From positions 4,092,001-4,156,000 of the forward strand of contig OY979722.1 in NCBI GenBank assembly GCA_963855995.1: a stretch of 64,000 bases of DNA, in the 5' to 3' direction. The position numbers and the translations under genes were made by a program. Shown piece by piece: positions 23,473 to 36,771 of the stretch (position 1 is its first letter; each line of letters starts with the position of its first letter). The DNA comes from Muricea muricata (lineage: Eukaryota > Cnidaria > Anthozoa > Malacalcyonacea > Plexauridae). Below the pieces are notes generated by a model. The model worked only from the letters and a program-made list of their open reading frames with translations, did no database searches and was not told the DNA's origin.

Positions 23473-24435
23473 TATTACTGTGCAGGATCAAACAATCCTA
23501 CACGAGAAATTTAAATGCCGTGGCGTTGACTTGTGTTTCACTGTAATCATTTTGTAAGACAATTACTAAATAGTTTCCTGAGCAGGATAGCGTCATCCAT
23601 GTACTTGGCATGTTGCCTTAGGTTCAACTTCAACATGAGTTTTCCCAAATATCCCGAAATGCCGCGCGCATGTATGACACTATCTTGAAGAGGAAACCAT
23701 TTGGTATTTTATTACTCTCTTATTTTTTATCAGTCATTTGCGCAATCAATAAATATAATCCAGATTGGAGAAATTGTGGGCATTCTTGGGCGCCCGTTCT
23801 AGTTTCCTAACGTGGGCAATACTTTTTTCAATTTGTTTATTCACAAAATCCATCTAGATTTACTTCAAAAAAATTTGAGAAAAATATATAAATATATTTG
23901 TCCGCGAAAGTTAGGGAACTGGAAATGACACCAGAAATGTCTTTAAATTCCGCCATTTTGTGTTGCGCTTTTCTTGGAGTTGCATAGATACAGTTTAAGC
24001 TTACACGTACACGTTCTACACTTGCTGTACTTCTTGCTATCGGAATATCATCATGCCGGGAATTTGTCCATGAGTTTCTTCGTCGACTAACCTCTGTGAC
24101 CTGTCACGCCTATTATAATTACTTAGTCCTCTCTAATGCTTGTGAACGTAGTTTTCTTTGCTTATCTTGTAAACAGTTTTCTGAACATCGTAATTTTTTT
24201 TTCAAAGAATGCCAAGTAAAAAGTGAATACAACAACCATCAACTAATGACGCAACAAGATGGGAAAGAATTCATATCGACATAAGAAGTAAATCACAAGC
24301 CGTCTCCATCAGATGTTAAGATGCAAATACTATCACAATGTACGGTTTGTTAAAGTCAATTTCAATTAACGCTTAGTGTCCTATATTCTAAAATATTTTG
24401 TAACATTAATTTTCTCCTTATTTTATGTTGGTTGA

Positions 24436-24571
24436 CTGGACACGAGTGAGCTAGTTACCTACTGGACCGGCGTGATGTTCCATGAAGAGAGTGCGCCAAC
24501 CAGATGAAACCATAAACAGCATGATGAAACGAGAACAACCGAAGCCAAGAAGATCCAAAGATAGAGTGAAA
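24436..24571 (+). pseudogene. arm gene relic, exon e (P1 right arm)
   Basis: A 30-codon frame from the ATG at 24482 runs without a stop to the donor GTAAGT at 24572. Upstream, another frame (LDTSELVTYWTG) matches P3's LDMNELSTYWTV, so P1 has a one-base frameshift between the two halves. The matching residues in P3 and the exact shared splice donor support a once-real exon, now broken in P1. Confidence 0.5.
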
Positions 24572-26585
24572 GTAAGTTTTTTGATTTTATCTTGTCGTTT
24601 CTATTTTCTTTAGCAGTTCAGCTTTCGTTTCAATAAAAATTAACATCTCGCACTAACGTTGCTAGTGTTGGCAGTGCTGTAAAAAGCACACAGGATCTTT
24701 CACTACATTAAACAATAAAAAAACAAAATTCGACTTTCGAGCGAATTAAAGCCTTTCGTTGGGGAGTTGGTCGTAAAGATAGAAATTTAATGCGCTGTCT
24801 GCCATCTTAGATTCATATTTGATCTCGTTGACACGTAAAATCTTAATTCCCAAACAACTTGAAGTAAGCTAGTTTTGATAGAAGTTACATTTCACCTGCA
24901 AAGTAATAGTTGAAGAGATATTGGTAATAAATTTGAGAGAGCTTTTGAGAGAGATTAGTGCGAGATATTAATTTTTATTGTTCGAAAGAGCTTTAAGAAT
25001 TTACACATTCCTTACGTGTTGTTTAATTCTCGAGATATTTTGATTTAAAATCATAAATTAGGGTAGCTGCAAGTTGTGTGCGTGTGAGAAATAAAGACTC
25101 CTTCACGGCTATGATTTTCTTTTGTGTTTTGTTCACGATTTACTAATGATTCTCGAGATTTTAATAAAAAAATTTCATATTAACAGCTTACACAATAATT
25201 TGGCCGGCCTAATTAATAAACTATTTTATTATACATTGCAGTTGTTTTATGCGTTGTGATTGATCAGTTGTATGCAGATAAATGCGACTATCACACAATC
25301 TGCAGATAACTCAGTTATCTGCTAGCAGATAACTGAGTTATCTGGATGTTGAGCCTACGGTGCAGATTATTACAGTAAGCGGTATTCGTTGGCATCAATG
25401 GTTGGCATGGCAACAACATTTTTTCGATATTTTCTGTTTCATGCTATGGCATCTTCCTTTTTAAGCTCTTCCGAGGGCGAAATGCGTCAATTGCTCGAGG
25501 AAAAAGACTTACAATGTATAATAAAGCAATTATCGGATTCGGTTTTTGTGATATGCAAAATTATCAATCTCTCGGTAAGAGTTATCTGACTCGCCTTCGG
25601 CTCGGCTGATAACTCTTACCTCGACATTGATAATTCCGCATATCACAAAAACCTCATCCAATAATTGTTTAATATGTTATAGTTTATAAATTACTCGTAA
25701 CTATCATCTCATGATTTAATTCTTTCTACTATTGCAAAGGGTGATGGGATGTGAAAAATGGAAAAAAACGCACAAGAAAAGAAAAGAATGAACGATCCTG
25801 GACGACAAGACCCACAAAACAACAATCCACAAGAATGAGAAGACACGACATTGTAATAGAAAGTAGTGGTAATGTGCAAGTTAGTAGAAAACAAGATACT
25901 TATTATTGAGGGATCAAAGAGGATTTAATAGATATTTCTCGTTAATGAAAAAGAGAAGACAGCAAATTAAGTGAAAAAAATTGGATTGAAATAACATTGA
26001 TATCAAATACATTCAACAAAATAATTAAATAGAATACCTAGGAGTTTGGCAGTCAATTTTCGAGTCAAAAAACAGGTAAAAATATGGTAAATGTCGACAA
26101 TATTTTTTAAAGAAACAATACCTTAACGCCTGGAAATTTCGTCTCTAACATTTGGATTTGGATATTTCTAAAAACAAAACAAAATAACATGTAGGATTGA
26201 ACGTTTTACAAAAATAAGTTTCGTAATAATGCCACTAAATTATAGTTGATGCATTTTGTCACTATTCTTGGTTTGCACATGACGTCATTTCGTGTGATTG
26301 GGCGCCATCTTGGTTGACTCTGCAGATTACTTCAGCTGTTTATAGCGAAACACTAGTGTCAATTTACTATTTCATCGTTAGTTTTAGCGTATTATGAATG
26401 ATACTTTAAAGATGTATGGCTCGATAGGATCAGATATAATGAATAGATACTTTGTGGTTGCCATGTGTTTCAAACGTCAACAAAGATGGCGTCGATTGTA
26501 AACGATCAATTCCGTCGTTCTACCTTTAAAGAATGTGTTCTCTGGTTAAAAAGCGAGAAAATTTGACTTGTATTCCAATTCACCA

Positions 26586-26813
26586 TAGCAAAACAAATGG
26601 TGGCATGTCGATTTTACCAGAATTTAATGCGGGTATCAATCAAGAATAGCAGTGAAATGATATTTAACATAAGCTAATGGACGGAATTTTAACACAAGTG
26701 ACAAAATAACCTATCTGTCTGTTCCTCAAACGAGGTTAATTTACCTTAAGTTTTTAAACGATTTCAGACCGCAAGGCATTCTGGTAAAATCAACACCCGC
26801 CATCTTTTTGCTA
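26586..26813. mobile_element. 228-bp MITE of the TAGCAAAAA family, right-arm copy
   Basis: Mirror of 12420-12647, with both TAGCAAAA and TTTTTGCTA ends present. Confidence 0.75.
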
Positions 26814-27315
26814 CATTAAATTCCCAAGGGAATATATCATTTCTTTGTTTCTTAGCTAATTTGGTTCATACATCCATGCAAATCAGTAGGATCATTATAT
26901 TTTTTTGTGCATTTTAAATTCCCATGGGAATACGGCATGCTTTGTTTCAATGGTGATGCGACTGTTTATGGTAATTACTGCATAATGCGAATCCTCTTTG
27001 ATTATTAATATGATAAGTATCTTGGTGCTTTCAGATTTGTTTTGGTAAGCAGGAACAATGAAGTCATTGTTTGTGTACACTAAAGCAAATTACGAAGGTG
27101 GTTTGAGAGCAGCTGCGAGGTACCATGCAAATGAAGGCGTTTCGGTTAAATAAGTGTGAGAATTACGGCATTAAAAATTGCATGTCATCTACACTTAAGG
27201 ATATAAGTTGCCAAAAAAAAAACAACTTTAGTGAATCTGTTGAGTTTCAATTGCTTTTTATTTTTGCCTAATTCTCATGCTTATTTGACCCAGCCTTGGA
27301 CTTTGGTAAGTATCA

Positions 27316-27557
27316 GGGGCCGGTTGTATCAAAGGCGTTTAGCTTAAACGGTGGATAAGTCAAAAATATGAAACACGTTTCCATGTTGTATAAACAAACC
27401 AGCTGAAGTTATTTGACCTGAGAAGAACAATTATATATAAAACTAAATATTTATTCTATTTCAACTCATAATTTCGGTTCCGTACTAGGTGTAAAACTGA
27501 TTTTTAAATTTCACTTATCCACCGTTTAAGCTAAACGCCTTTGATACAACCGGCCCC
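27316..27557. mobile_element. 242-bp MITE, P1 right-arm copy
   Basis: Mirror copy of 11676-11917, with both termini intact. It was present before the two arms were formed. Confidence 0.88.
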
Positions 27558-28390
27558 AGGTTTATATTTACTCCGGAACAGTTAACACAACGAAAAGCCC
27601 ATGCCCATTCAGCTAAGGTTTTACGTTTGAAAATTCAATCAAAAACTCAGTCTAAGTGGGTTTAAGTAGCTAGAGATAACGTAATTTATCTTTTTATTTT
27701 GCTTTTTTGTTTATAACGTAATTTATTAGCTAAATGTATGGACTGCGAGGGTGTGCGCCGTGTGTAAGTTGCATGGGATTAGGTTTATTAAAGGAATTAA
27801 AATTTTTGAAAGTATGCTTAAAAACCAAAATCTGTCGTCACTTCTAACAAAACAGTTAAGAGTAAGTTTCAACATCAACTAAATTGTCTATACTATTAAC
27901 TAAGAAAAATGCGAATTAAGTTTTATATTTTGCAAGCAAATTTTAAATAGAATTCTCACCTGTTTTTATGTACGAGCTTTTTCTGTTTACGTTTGATCTA
28001 AAATATCCAAATAAATTGCATTTAAAATGCATACTTTACCGAAATTTTAACTCTTTTAATTTTCGAAATTGGGTGGCAGTCGGGGTGGTGGTGGTGCATG
28101 CGGGTTTATCAGCTGTGAGTGACTGTGCGATGGTGAGGAAAGTGAAGGTAACGAATGGAATGCAGGAGCTTAGAACTGAGGAAGACAGCTTAGAACTGAG
28201 GCAGGTAGGCAGTTGGTAGGATCAGCGGGGGGCACTTGACATTTTGGCTTTGGGAATCAAATTTGCATGCTAAGTACTTAAGTCACTAACGTTTGTTGTT
28301 TTAATTTGTTAGGTACGCGCGGCTGCTCTCTAGGGAAGATCAACTTAGCAATTGTATTAGCACTTGCAAAGTTGGTCTTCTCTTTGCCGG

Positions 28391-28508
28391 CTACCCCGGC
28401 CAGTTCTCCGAGTGCTACTTCCACCGTGAATAAGTAGAAGTACTTGTACTACACGAATAAGTACTTCTACTTAGGTGGAAGTGGCACTTGGGGAGCTGGC
28501 CGGGGTAG
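28391..28508. mobile_element. 118-bp hairpin MITE, P1 right-arm copy
   Basis: Mirror of 10723-10840. Its end keeps the CTACCCCGGCC form seen in the 214-331 copy, so the CTACGTCGG end of the left-arm copy is a private change made after the palindrome formed. Confidence 0.8.
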
Positions 28509-31500
28509 GGGGATTTTTTTTATTCAATTTCTCAATTCCCATGGGAATTGAATTTTTAATTAAAAAGGGGTCACAAGTAAATTTTGTAAACAATTTATTG
28601 AAAAAATTTGTAAAGATTACATACAATTTGAATAACAATAAAAAGAGATTAACTACCACACATTGTACTTATTAAAATAACAACAGAAGAAAACAGAACA
28701 TGGCAGAGAGAACAATAACACAAGTGAATGAACAAAGTCCTAAAAAACTTGGGTCTTTTCAACGTAAGTAAATGTTTATACTTCAAAATATATTATAACA
28801 ATGAAACAACTTGAAGTGATAAATTTTGAGAGTTTTGCAAAGGTTTACCCAGCATATAACGAGTTGTTTCACAATTACAAAGAAAAACATGTGGCTCAAA
28901 ACATGCAACTGATAGAGATGACGAGAAGGCTTAACAAGTCTAAGTAGAAAGGTTTTCAAAAGTTAGTCACATTTTTATAACCATATGTAACTACCCTGTC
29001 AACTCTCCCAGTGGGAAGAACCGGAGTACCCGGAGAAAACCCACGAGTTTTGGCGGAGCGTTGACCAACGCTTTTTCAAATACAGCCAGCCTCACAGAAG
29101 AAAGGTATTTTTGTCAAAAGAAAAATATTATTTTTAATCAATTGTGCTTTTATAAGTCAGAAAAAATACATGCACGAATTACCAACGAATTTTGATGGCT
29201 TTGAGACATGTAACGTGGGCACATAATTCTTCCTAAAAATACTTTTTTGTACTCGAAACAACCCTTCAAAACGTCGAAAAACAACGAAGAAACGATTTTT
29301 TTATAAATTCCAAATTGACCAAGCTGTAATGTTCGGAGCCACATTTTTCTTATTGCGTTTCTAACCTGACAATGTGAAATGCACTAAACATTGCTACCTT
29401 TATTTTTTTTAACAAAAAATTCAAAAATACATAGAATAAAAACCAAGCATTTTTAGAATATTGTGTGTAGCACGACATTTTTCAGAAACCAATCTCTTAC
29501 ACTTTTCTTTGCATAACAGTGCATGCGATCTATTTTTCGCAAAAAAATACAAAGAAAGTCTCAGACATCTCATTTTTCTGGTGGGCACAAGAACAGAAGC
29601 TTTTTGTTCAAATTGTGATAATTTATTTGAGATAACTTTGGGCAAAATTCTATTTTTCATTGAAAACAGCCGAAAAATCAATGCTTTGGCTTTGCCCAGC
29701 AACTAATGAAGTCACTCGATAGTGAAGTTGCTTTATATACAATTGATAGTTTCAGTGTTAAAGAGACCAAAATAAAAGTAGAAATACATAACTTAGATTG
29801 ATCTTGGATTGAAAAGTAAAAAATTTATTCGAAGAATCAATTTAAATTTAGTCTTTTTGGAAGGTACCATTGTCAGGTTAGGAACATATCTCTTTGAAGT
29901 ATAAATTCATCTTTACTTACTTGTTGAAAAGACTATATTCAAGAGCCATGTAAACCTGTTTTCTTATATTATTATTACCACACAAGTATTACAAAGTGGA
30001 ATATTTGAAATGTAAACTTGAACTGAAGCAAAGGAAATGCACATACAAATTCAGAAATATTTCAATTGCCAAAATACAAATTCACCACAACCAAACAATA
30101 TAAAAAGTTCCAGTAGGCAATATGTTGTAATTTTAATTAAGAAACTTATAAAGTAATAAATCATACAGGAAACACAAAAGAAATCATTTTCTCATCTTAC
30201 AGAATCGGTATTTTCAAAATCACTTTGCTATAGATCTGATGTATAAAATTGACGAGTTTCACAAGCCATTTACAACATTCGCATCTGTGTATGTCAGATA
30301 TCTCGCCTTCAGCTTGGGTTTGTATATCCGATACAACCCGGTCACTTGTATTGTAAATAGTACAAATCAAAATTGTTATCAAATCAAAGTCTCAAACTAA
30401 TTCAAATTATTCTACTCCATATAATGCCAGACAGTTTTACTTTTTCTCAGGAAAGACCTTATGTTCAACAAGGTAAATTTGGCATGTTAATTAAGAAGTC
30501 TGTAAAATTTGAAATTGCATAGTATCAACTAAAAGCTTCATGTGACTTAAAACTTTTTCAAGTCGATGTAATACGAAGAACTCTGGTAAAGTATTTACTG
30601 TATCCAGGCATCAATAGAAAACTTTTAAAATTAAAAATTGTAGTTACTTATACTTATTATTGGCCGACATCTGTACTGCTTGTTTATCTAGAAAATCTGG
30701 CATACTGTCAATTTTTTTAGTCCAAGGAAACTTTTTTACTCTTAAATTCTTACATCTGCCACATCTTTTCTTTGCTAATAAAAAGAGCCCACAGAATTTA
30801 TTTGGCAAGTTGTGGTTTTCTTTTTCATTTAAGATATGTAATTAATTGATAAAGTTAAAGAACAACTGCATCAGTTCATCTCAATTCCAAACAAGTTCCA
30901 CTTTGTAAACAAAAGACAATATGCTAGCTTATTTTGTCCTTAATAAGTAGTTCATCTTAAAGTTTGAAAGTCAACATTCTAGTACAAAATCACAAAGTCT
31001 GTATCTAAGATAAATTACCAGTAGTATAAAATATTACAAAGTATTTTTTTAACTTTAAAGGGTCCAATAAAACATTGAGAACTATTGTGATTTTCAAATG
31101 AACTTTCCAAACTTTCAAATGAACACTCAAAGCCAGCTTAAACAAAAGATGATTGAGATAGTAAACCAGGAAATAACATAGGTGTTGTAATTTTTTATCA
31201 AAAATATGATATAGTGCATATAACAGAAACATTTCAATTAAAAAGTAGAAATATATTTCCTGTGGTTAGTTTTAATTGCTACATATATTGAAATTTTAGT
31301 ATAATAATGGATGTTTTTGTTTCTGGCAAAGTCACCTCAATCTCCTTATGTTTAACCAACATTACAAAGTCAAATAATGACAAACACGAATGATTAAACA
31401 CAAATTTATATTTTAATGGGTAAAAATAAATATGTCCAAATTAGTATAATCATGCATATAGGTCTAGTAGGGTACCAATTTTTAGAAACAGAATTGTGTT

Positions 31501-32272
31501 GTTTAGAGGCATAACATATAAAATTGCTAGATTTGATATTTCAGTTTTTTAAGAAAGCCTTTTGTATGTGTTTTCATGAACTCTTGGGCCATAATTCAAT
31601 TGATTTGAACCAAATAAGATTCTAACTTTCTTTTAAAACACAGTTCATCATTATTTGACTTTTTCTAAGATTAAAATGCTTCTGGAGTACATGAGATTCC
31701 ACGGTATGTGTACCCACAAAATAATCGTCAAATTAGGTGAGAATGAAACCGTCATGTCCAAAATTATACCGTCCCAAATTGTCCCATATTCAATATTGTA
31801 CATGCAATATTCCAATACCTTTAACAATTTCATTTTTCATAATCTGCCAGTTGTTGAGAGGAGGTTAAGCATTTTGTCGATCTACAAACAAATTTCAAAG
31901 AATTCTATTGAAGATAGATAACTGAAATGGTAAACAAACTGCAAAAGATAACAATGCAAGTGGTTGTGTAAAAACTAAAGACCACGTAAAGTCGGCCATT
32001 CTGTACAGTGTTTGGATTTGACAGTTTGAATTTTAATTGCCTCAAGAAAACTCTAAAAGGCATTAAAAACATAACATTCCTTGTTCTTTTTTAACATCCC
32101 GACCTTGCACGACTCCCACATCCTGCTCCGTCTCCTCCTATCCACCTCCCACCCTCAAGGCCCTGTCACACGGTGCAATTTTTCTTGCACTTGTAACTGC
32201 TCCGTCTCCTTCTCTATCCACCTCTTACCCTTAAGGCCCTGTCACACGGTGCACTTTTCCTTGCATTCACCG

Positions 32273-32505
32273 TAGCAAAAAAGATGGCGACATGTCAATT
32301 TTACCAGAATGCATTGCAGGTATCAAGAAAGAATACGTGGGAAAAGATGACAAGAAGCAAAGCTACTGGATTGAAATTTTAACACAAGTGTGAAAATAAC
32401 CTATTGTCTTCTGTCTGTTCTTCAAAAGACGTTAATTTGCCTTTTTAAACAATTTCAGACTGCCATGCACTCTGGTAAAATCGACATTTGCCATCTTTTT
32501 TGCTA
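32273..32505. mobile_element. 233-bp MITE, TAGCAAAAAAGATGGC family, P1 right arm
   Basis: Mirror of 6726-6958. It lies inside the 604-bp segment that is duplicated at 34372-34975. Confidence 0.75.
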
Positions 32506-34371
32506 CAGGGAAAATCTACTCTTAAGTAAATTTGTGACAAATGTTTGGTACGTTAAAAAACCCCAGCAAACTGTGATGGAAACTTGCATTTGCCAATTTT
32601 ACATCTCCCAATAGTAGAATTGCATTTCAAGTTGCAAGAAAAATTGCATTGTGACAGGACCTTTATTCTCCAGTGTTCCCGCCAACCTGCTCCCACCATT
32701 AGATGGAAAGTCCTTTTTTCACTACATTTTAGTAATTAGGCTACCCCCCTCCTCTCACAAGTCTGTAATCGCCTGACGAAATCAATTGGTCGACAGTCCA
32801 AGGCATGTTTTGTAATCGAAATTCACAAAATTAAAATTAAATTGCCTTTTTTCAATAAACTTGAACCAGAACCAACTCTATACATAGAACTGTCTCAGCA
32901 TACTTTCTTCGACAATCTCAACAATTCAAGACCTCATTCAGTTTCTATAGCGGATTTCATGGTATTATTATCGAACCAACTTCAACTGAAAACGGTAGCC
33001 TTAATCTTACATGCGACCATAGCCATGCTTGGAAAGCACAAACTTACAATACTCGAAAATTGTACTTATTTCCAGTCTGATCTCTCAAAAATCGATCTCT
33101 ATGCACAATCTAAGTACTTTGCTACAAATAATGATAGAAAATAAAGCATATTACCTTAAAACAAAGTTAGGATGCATGAAAATTTAGAGGACTTTCAAGG
33201 AGCAAAATCTTCGAGCTAGAGAAAAATTTTGAAAAAATAGTATTCGGAAAATCTTCGAGCAGCGTCGGAAACCGACGAATTCCGAGGAACGCCGAAACTA
33301 CCACTTTGTGTCGACATGCTCCGAGCAAGTTCCTTGTTCCTGATTCAGAAGAAGCTGTATCACAGATCAGATATATACAGATAGGGAACTCGCACTCAAT
33401 AACCTCAATTTTTGTGTCCCCGTGCTCACGTCATTCCACGCGCCACGCAAATTGCTCTGGCAAGTGTCGTTCGTCGTGTTTTCAGTCAAAAGCATAGGAA
33501 AAACGCCGTTCGAAAGTACAAAAATGAATATTTTTGCGAAGTTCCTTCACCGATCTTCATTTTGTATGTATGTAGATATTTCAGTAGAATTTGCGTTTGA
33601 TTCTTGTGTAGAAATTTCTAAATTTCCTTAAAAGTAGGAATAAACCAGAAAATGACGGAAACACGCTCTCAAAACTTCACCGCGACACATCGCTGGAATT
33701 TGTCGTTTTAAAGCATTTTGCATGAGAATCTTTGCACGTAAAACCTTCTTGCGGTTTAGATGTTCTAGCATGCACGTTTAAATGCGTGTTTTGTTGACAC
33801 ATTTCGCTAGAAATTGAGTTTAAACGCCGTGTTTAGGTCGGCTCACGCGGTTTGTGCCAGCGGTATCACCCATGAGCGCTGCACCGACTTCTGACACCGA
33901 AAAAAAATAAATAAAAAAAAAAAAAACAGAAACGGGGCGAATTTAAAACTCCGCCTCGCCTACGGCAGGCGGAGTAATTACCCTAATTTATTTGTTTGGA
34001 ATCAAAATATTTCGAGAATTAAAAAACATTTCGGGAGGGTGTAAAATAGTTTTCTACATAATTACATTTCTTTCGAGCAAGACAGATTCTAATTTATTGC
34101 CATATTTCCTTGCACGTGGAATGTTACGTATATTATAACTTAGTTTTCTAGATACATGAATGCTACAATTTTTGAGATTTTCACTAGTATCTAATAAAAT
34201 ATTTCCTAATTCTCAAAAAGGACGCAAAAGGTGGACAAACAGAGAATACAGCATCAAACAAACAGCCGAGGTCCACAGTACATGCAAGATTTACGAATGT
34301 AAGTTGATAAAAGATTCAAATCCCATGTTTTTCGTCGAAATATCGTAAATTTCGGGGTCAATATGTCAATG

Positions 34372-34975
34372 GGTGCACTTTTCCTTGCATTCACCGTAGC
34401 AAAAAAGATGGCGACATGTCGATTTTACCAGAATGCATTGCAGGTATCAAGAAAGAATACGTGGGAAAAGATGACAAGAAACAAAGCTACCGGATTGAAA
34501 TTTTAACACAAGTGTGAAGATAACCTATTGTCTTCTGTCTGTTCTTTAAAAGACGTTAATTTGCCTTTTTAAACAATTTCAGACTACCATGCACTCTGGT
34601 AAAATCGACATTTGCCATCTTTTTTGCTACAGGGAAAATCTACTCTTAAGTAAATTTGTGACAAATGTTTGGTACGTTAAAAAACCCCAGCAAACTGTGA
34701 TGGAAACTTGCATTTGCCAATTTTACATCTCCCAATAGTAGAATTGCATTTCAAGTTGCAAGAAAAATTGCATTGTGACAGGACCTTTATTCTCCAGTGT
34801 TCCCGCCAACCTGCTCCCACCATTAGATGGAAAGTCCTTTTTTCACTACATTTTAGTAATTAGGCTACCCCCCTCCTCTCACAAGTCTGTAATCGCCTGA
34901 CGAAATCAATTGGTCGACAGTCCAAGGCATGTTTTGTAATCGAAATTCACAAAATTAAAATTAAATTGCCTTTTT
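34372..34975 (+). repeat. 604-bp direct duplicate of 32248-32851
   Basis: Both stretches begin GGTGCACTTTTCCTTGCATT and end TTAAATTGCCTTTTT, with about six substitutions noted (about 99% identical). The duplicate contains the MITE 34397-34629. It starts 11 bases past the P1 edge and ends exactly where the ACTCCGCC block of P3 begins, so it bridges the two palindromes. Confidence 0.9.
34397..34629. mobile_element. 233-bp MITE, TAGCAAAAAAGATGGC family
   Basis: This copy sits inside the 604-bp duplicate, with the same ends as 32273-32505. Confidence 0.75.
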
Positions 34976-35049
34976 ACTCCGCCTGCCGTAGGCGAGGCGG
35001 AGTTTTAAATTCGCCCGGTTTCTGTTTTTTTTTTTTTCGGTGTCAGAAG

Positions 35050-35320
35050 CATTGATCTGAATAATACTGGATCGCGCATACATAATAAAATTTTGAAGCC
35101 ATCGCCGCCATCTTGGTACTCCAGGTCCAGTGTTCTTTGCGGGTGTAAGAGTAAGCTTTTAAGCAGCGTTTTCAATTTCCGTAAATTTCCTTAAAATAAG
35201 GAAGTTTATTTATCTATTGAAAATGCTGATTGTCCGCCATCTTGGTACTCCAAATTCGTCATCTCTGCTGGCTTCACTTGATGCCACTCTATGCGCGATC
35301 CAGTATTATCCAGGTCAATG
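35050..35320. mobile_element. 271-bp MITE with 8-bp target duplication GTCAGAAG
   Basis: The ends CATTGATCTGAATAATACTG and CAGTATTATCCAGGTCAATG are inverted repeats of about 31 bp. GTCAGAAG stands on both sides (35042-35049 and 35321-35328). The uninterrupted site is visible in P1 at about 5337-5346 (GTGTCAGAAGTCGG). An 8-bp duplication with CA...TG ends fits the P superfamily; hAT also makes 8-bp duplications. It has no ORF. Confidence 0.88.
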
Positions 35321-36390
35321 GTCAGAAGTCGGTGCCGCCCACTGAGCTATACTATATATCTGGAGATCGGGCTCTCGACTTCAAAGTGTCCCCAAAAACA
35401 TGGCGGATTTGACGTCACTGGGGTACAGCTGGGGTACGCCGTTAATGCGGTTTACCACTGACCAGGGCTCATTCACTTGCGGGCGACACGAAATTCCCCC
35501 CCTGATTTAGCGATTGAAATTGTTGTTTTATTTCTACAATCTACATCGTGTATTAAAAAAATCGTATCGTCGTTTGAAATTATTATGAATTTATGGTCAA
35601 GAACTTTAAACCGCCTGCGAATATGATGATAGCCTCTGCAGTCAACAGCGGGAAACAGGACGAAAGATATGAAAGGTCAGGTAAAGTTTTATATTTTACA
35701 TGGCTAGTAAACTTGAACAACATAAAACCTGACTTTGAGTGACCCATGAATACTTTAATATTTAGTACTCAGATGCGATGATATCATCATATCAATACAA
35801 CACAATTTATACATATGTCCATGCTTTATTTAAAACAGCATGTCAGTTGTCTTGGGCTGAAAGAACCTTTGTTTGGTTTTGCTCTACAATTGTATATTGT
35901 AAACACAACTTGCATCAAGTTTAACGTACAAAAAAATGTACATCTTCAATAAAACTGTTTCACAAATTCGTTTTTACCATTTTTTCTTAAATTTGTCATT
36001 TTCTGTTTAGTTTCATATGAGTGGTAATAAATTTTACACATGTCATATGAGTGAATGCTTTTCACTTTTCAGGGGAATTGTACTGAACATTACTAATGCA
36101 CCAGATAAATGTAAGCCCACATGGCAGTCAATATGACAAGGACAAGGCCAGGAAGGTAAGAATTTTTTTCATATTTTCATCAACATAAATCAAAGTACTC
36201 TCTCAATCTACACGTATAAGTTTAAATTAGTGTGTTCTCAATGGATTGGGATCCCAAGGAATATTTGCCTGAGTTACCAAATTGCATACCTAGACCATTT
36301 CAGCAAGATAGTGTCCTTACCTGAACAATATATATTTGGGCTATCCAGAGCAGTGTCATGCCATTAGCACTTAAAGGGTCATAACAATTG

Positions 36391-36771
36391 TTATTATATA
36401 CTGAGTGTCAAAGTTCATTTATTCCTGTTTCTTATTGGTTAAGAACGTATCACGTGATAGTGGAGAAATTCTACTGTCTCCCTGGCAACGTAGCTAAGCG
36501 GTGGACATTACTTTTAATTCACCGGTAAATAACAAATCCACAGAGCCTCGCGGAGCCATGTCAGGTAAAAGGTTTAAATGTTTGATTAAATATACACGTT
36601 TGATTGATTTGTGGTACTTTTCTTCTCTTTTGACACTCAGTATATAATAAAATACTTATTGACTGAGACCTCGGGAAAGCAGTATATTTTGTGGACCCTC
36701 GGCTTTGCCTCGGGAAACATCGACAGTCTCTGGTCCACAAAACATACTGTTTCCCTCGGTCTCAGTCAATA
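36391..36771. mobile_element. composite hairpin plus MITE inside the P element
   Basis: This is the inverted counterpart of the 14368-14730 insertion: TATACTGAGTGTCAAAG ... TTGACACTCAGTATA followed by the TTGACTGAGACC hairpin. The hairpin loop here is longer (CCTCGGCTTTGCCTCGGG). The flank is an ATAATAATA run. Confidence 0.75.

Larger units (their letters stand above)
20279..34360 (-). repeat. P1 giant palindrome, right arm
   Basis: This is the reverse complement of 4867-19703 without the three left-arm MITE insertions. Small differences (for example at 8013 versus 31219 and 8163 versus 31069) are single substitutions spread along the arm. ORFs mirror those on the left with zero to two residue changes each. 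The arm ends at 34360, beyond which the flank no longer mirrors the left flank. I see no target-site duplication at the outer edges. Confidence 0.93.

Noticed and set aside
35600-36160. Plus-strand exon pair with GTAAAG, TTTTCAG and GTAAGA signals inside the P element
   Set aside because: Frames joined this way stop within a few codons. Too little to call a gene; mentioned under the P element only.
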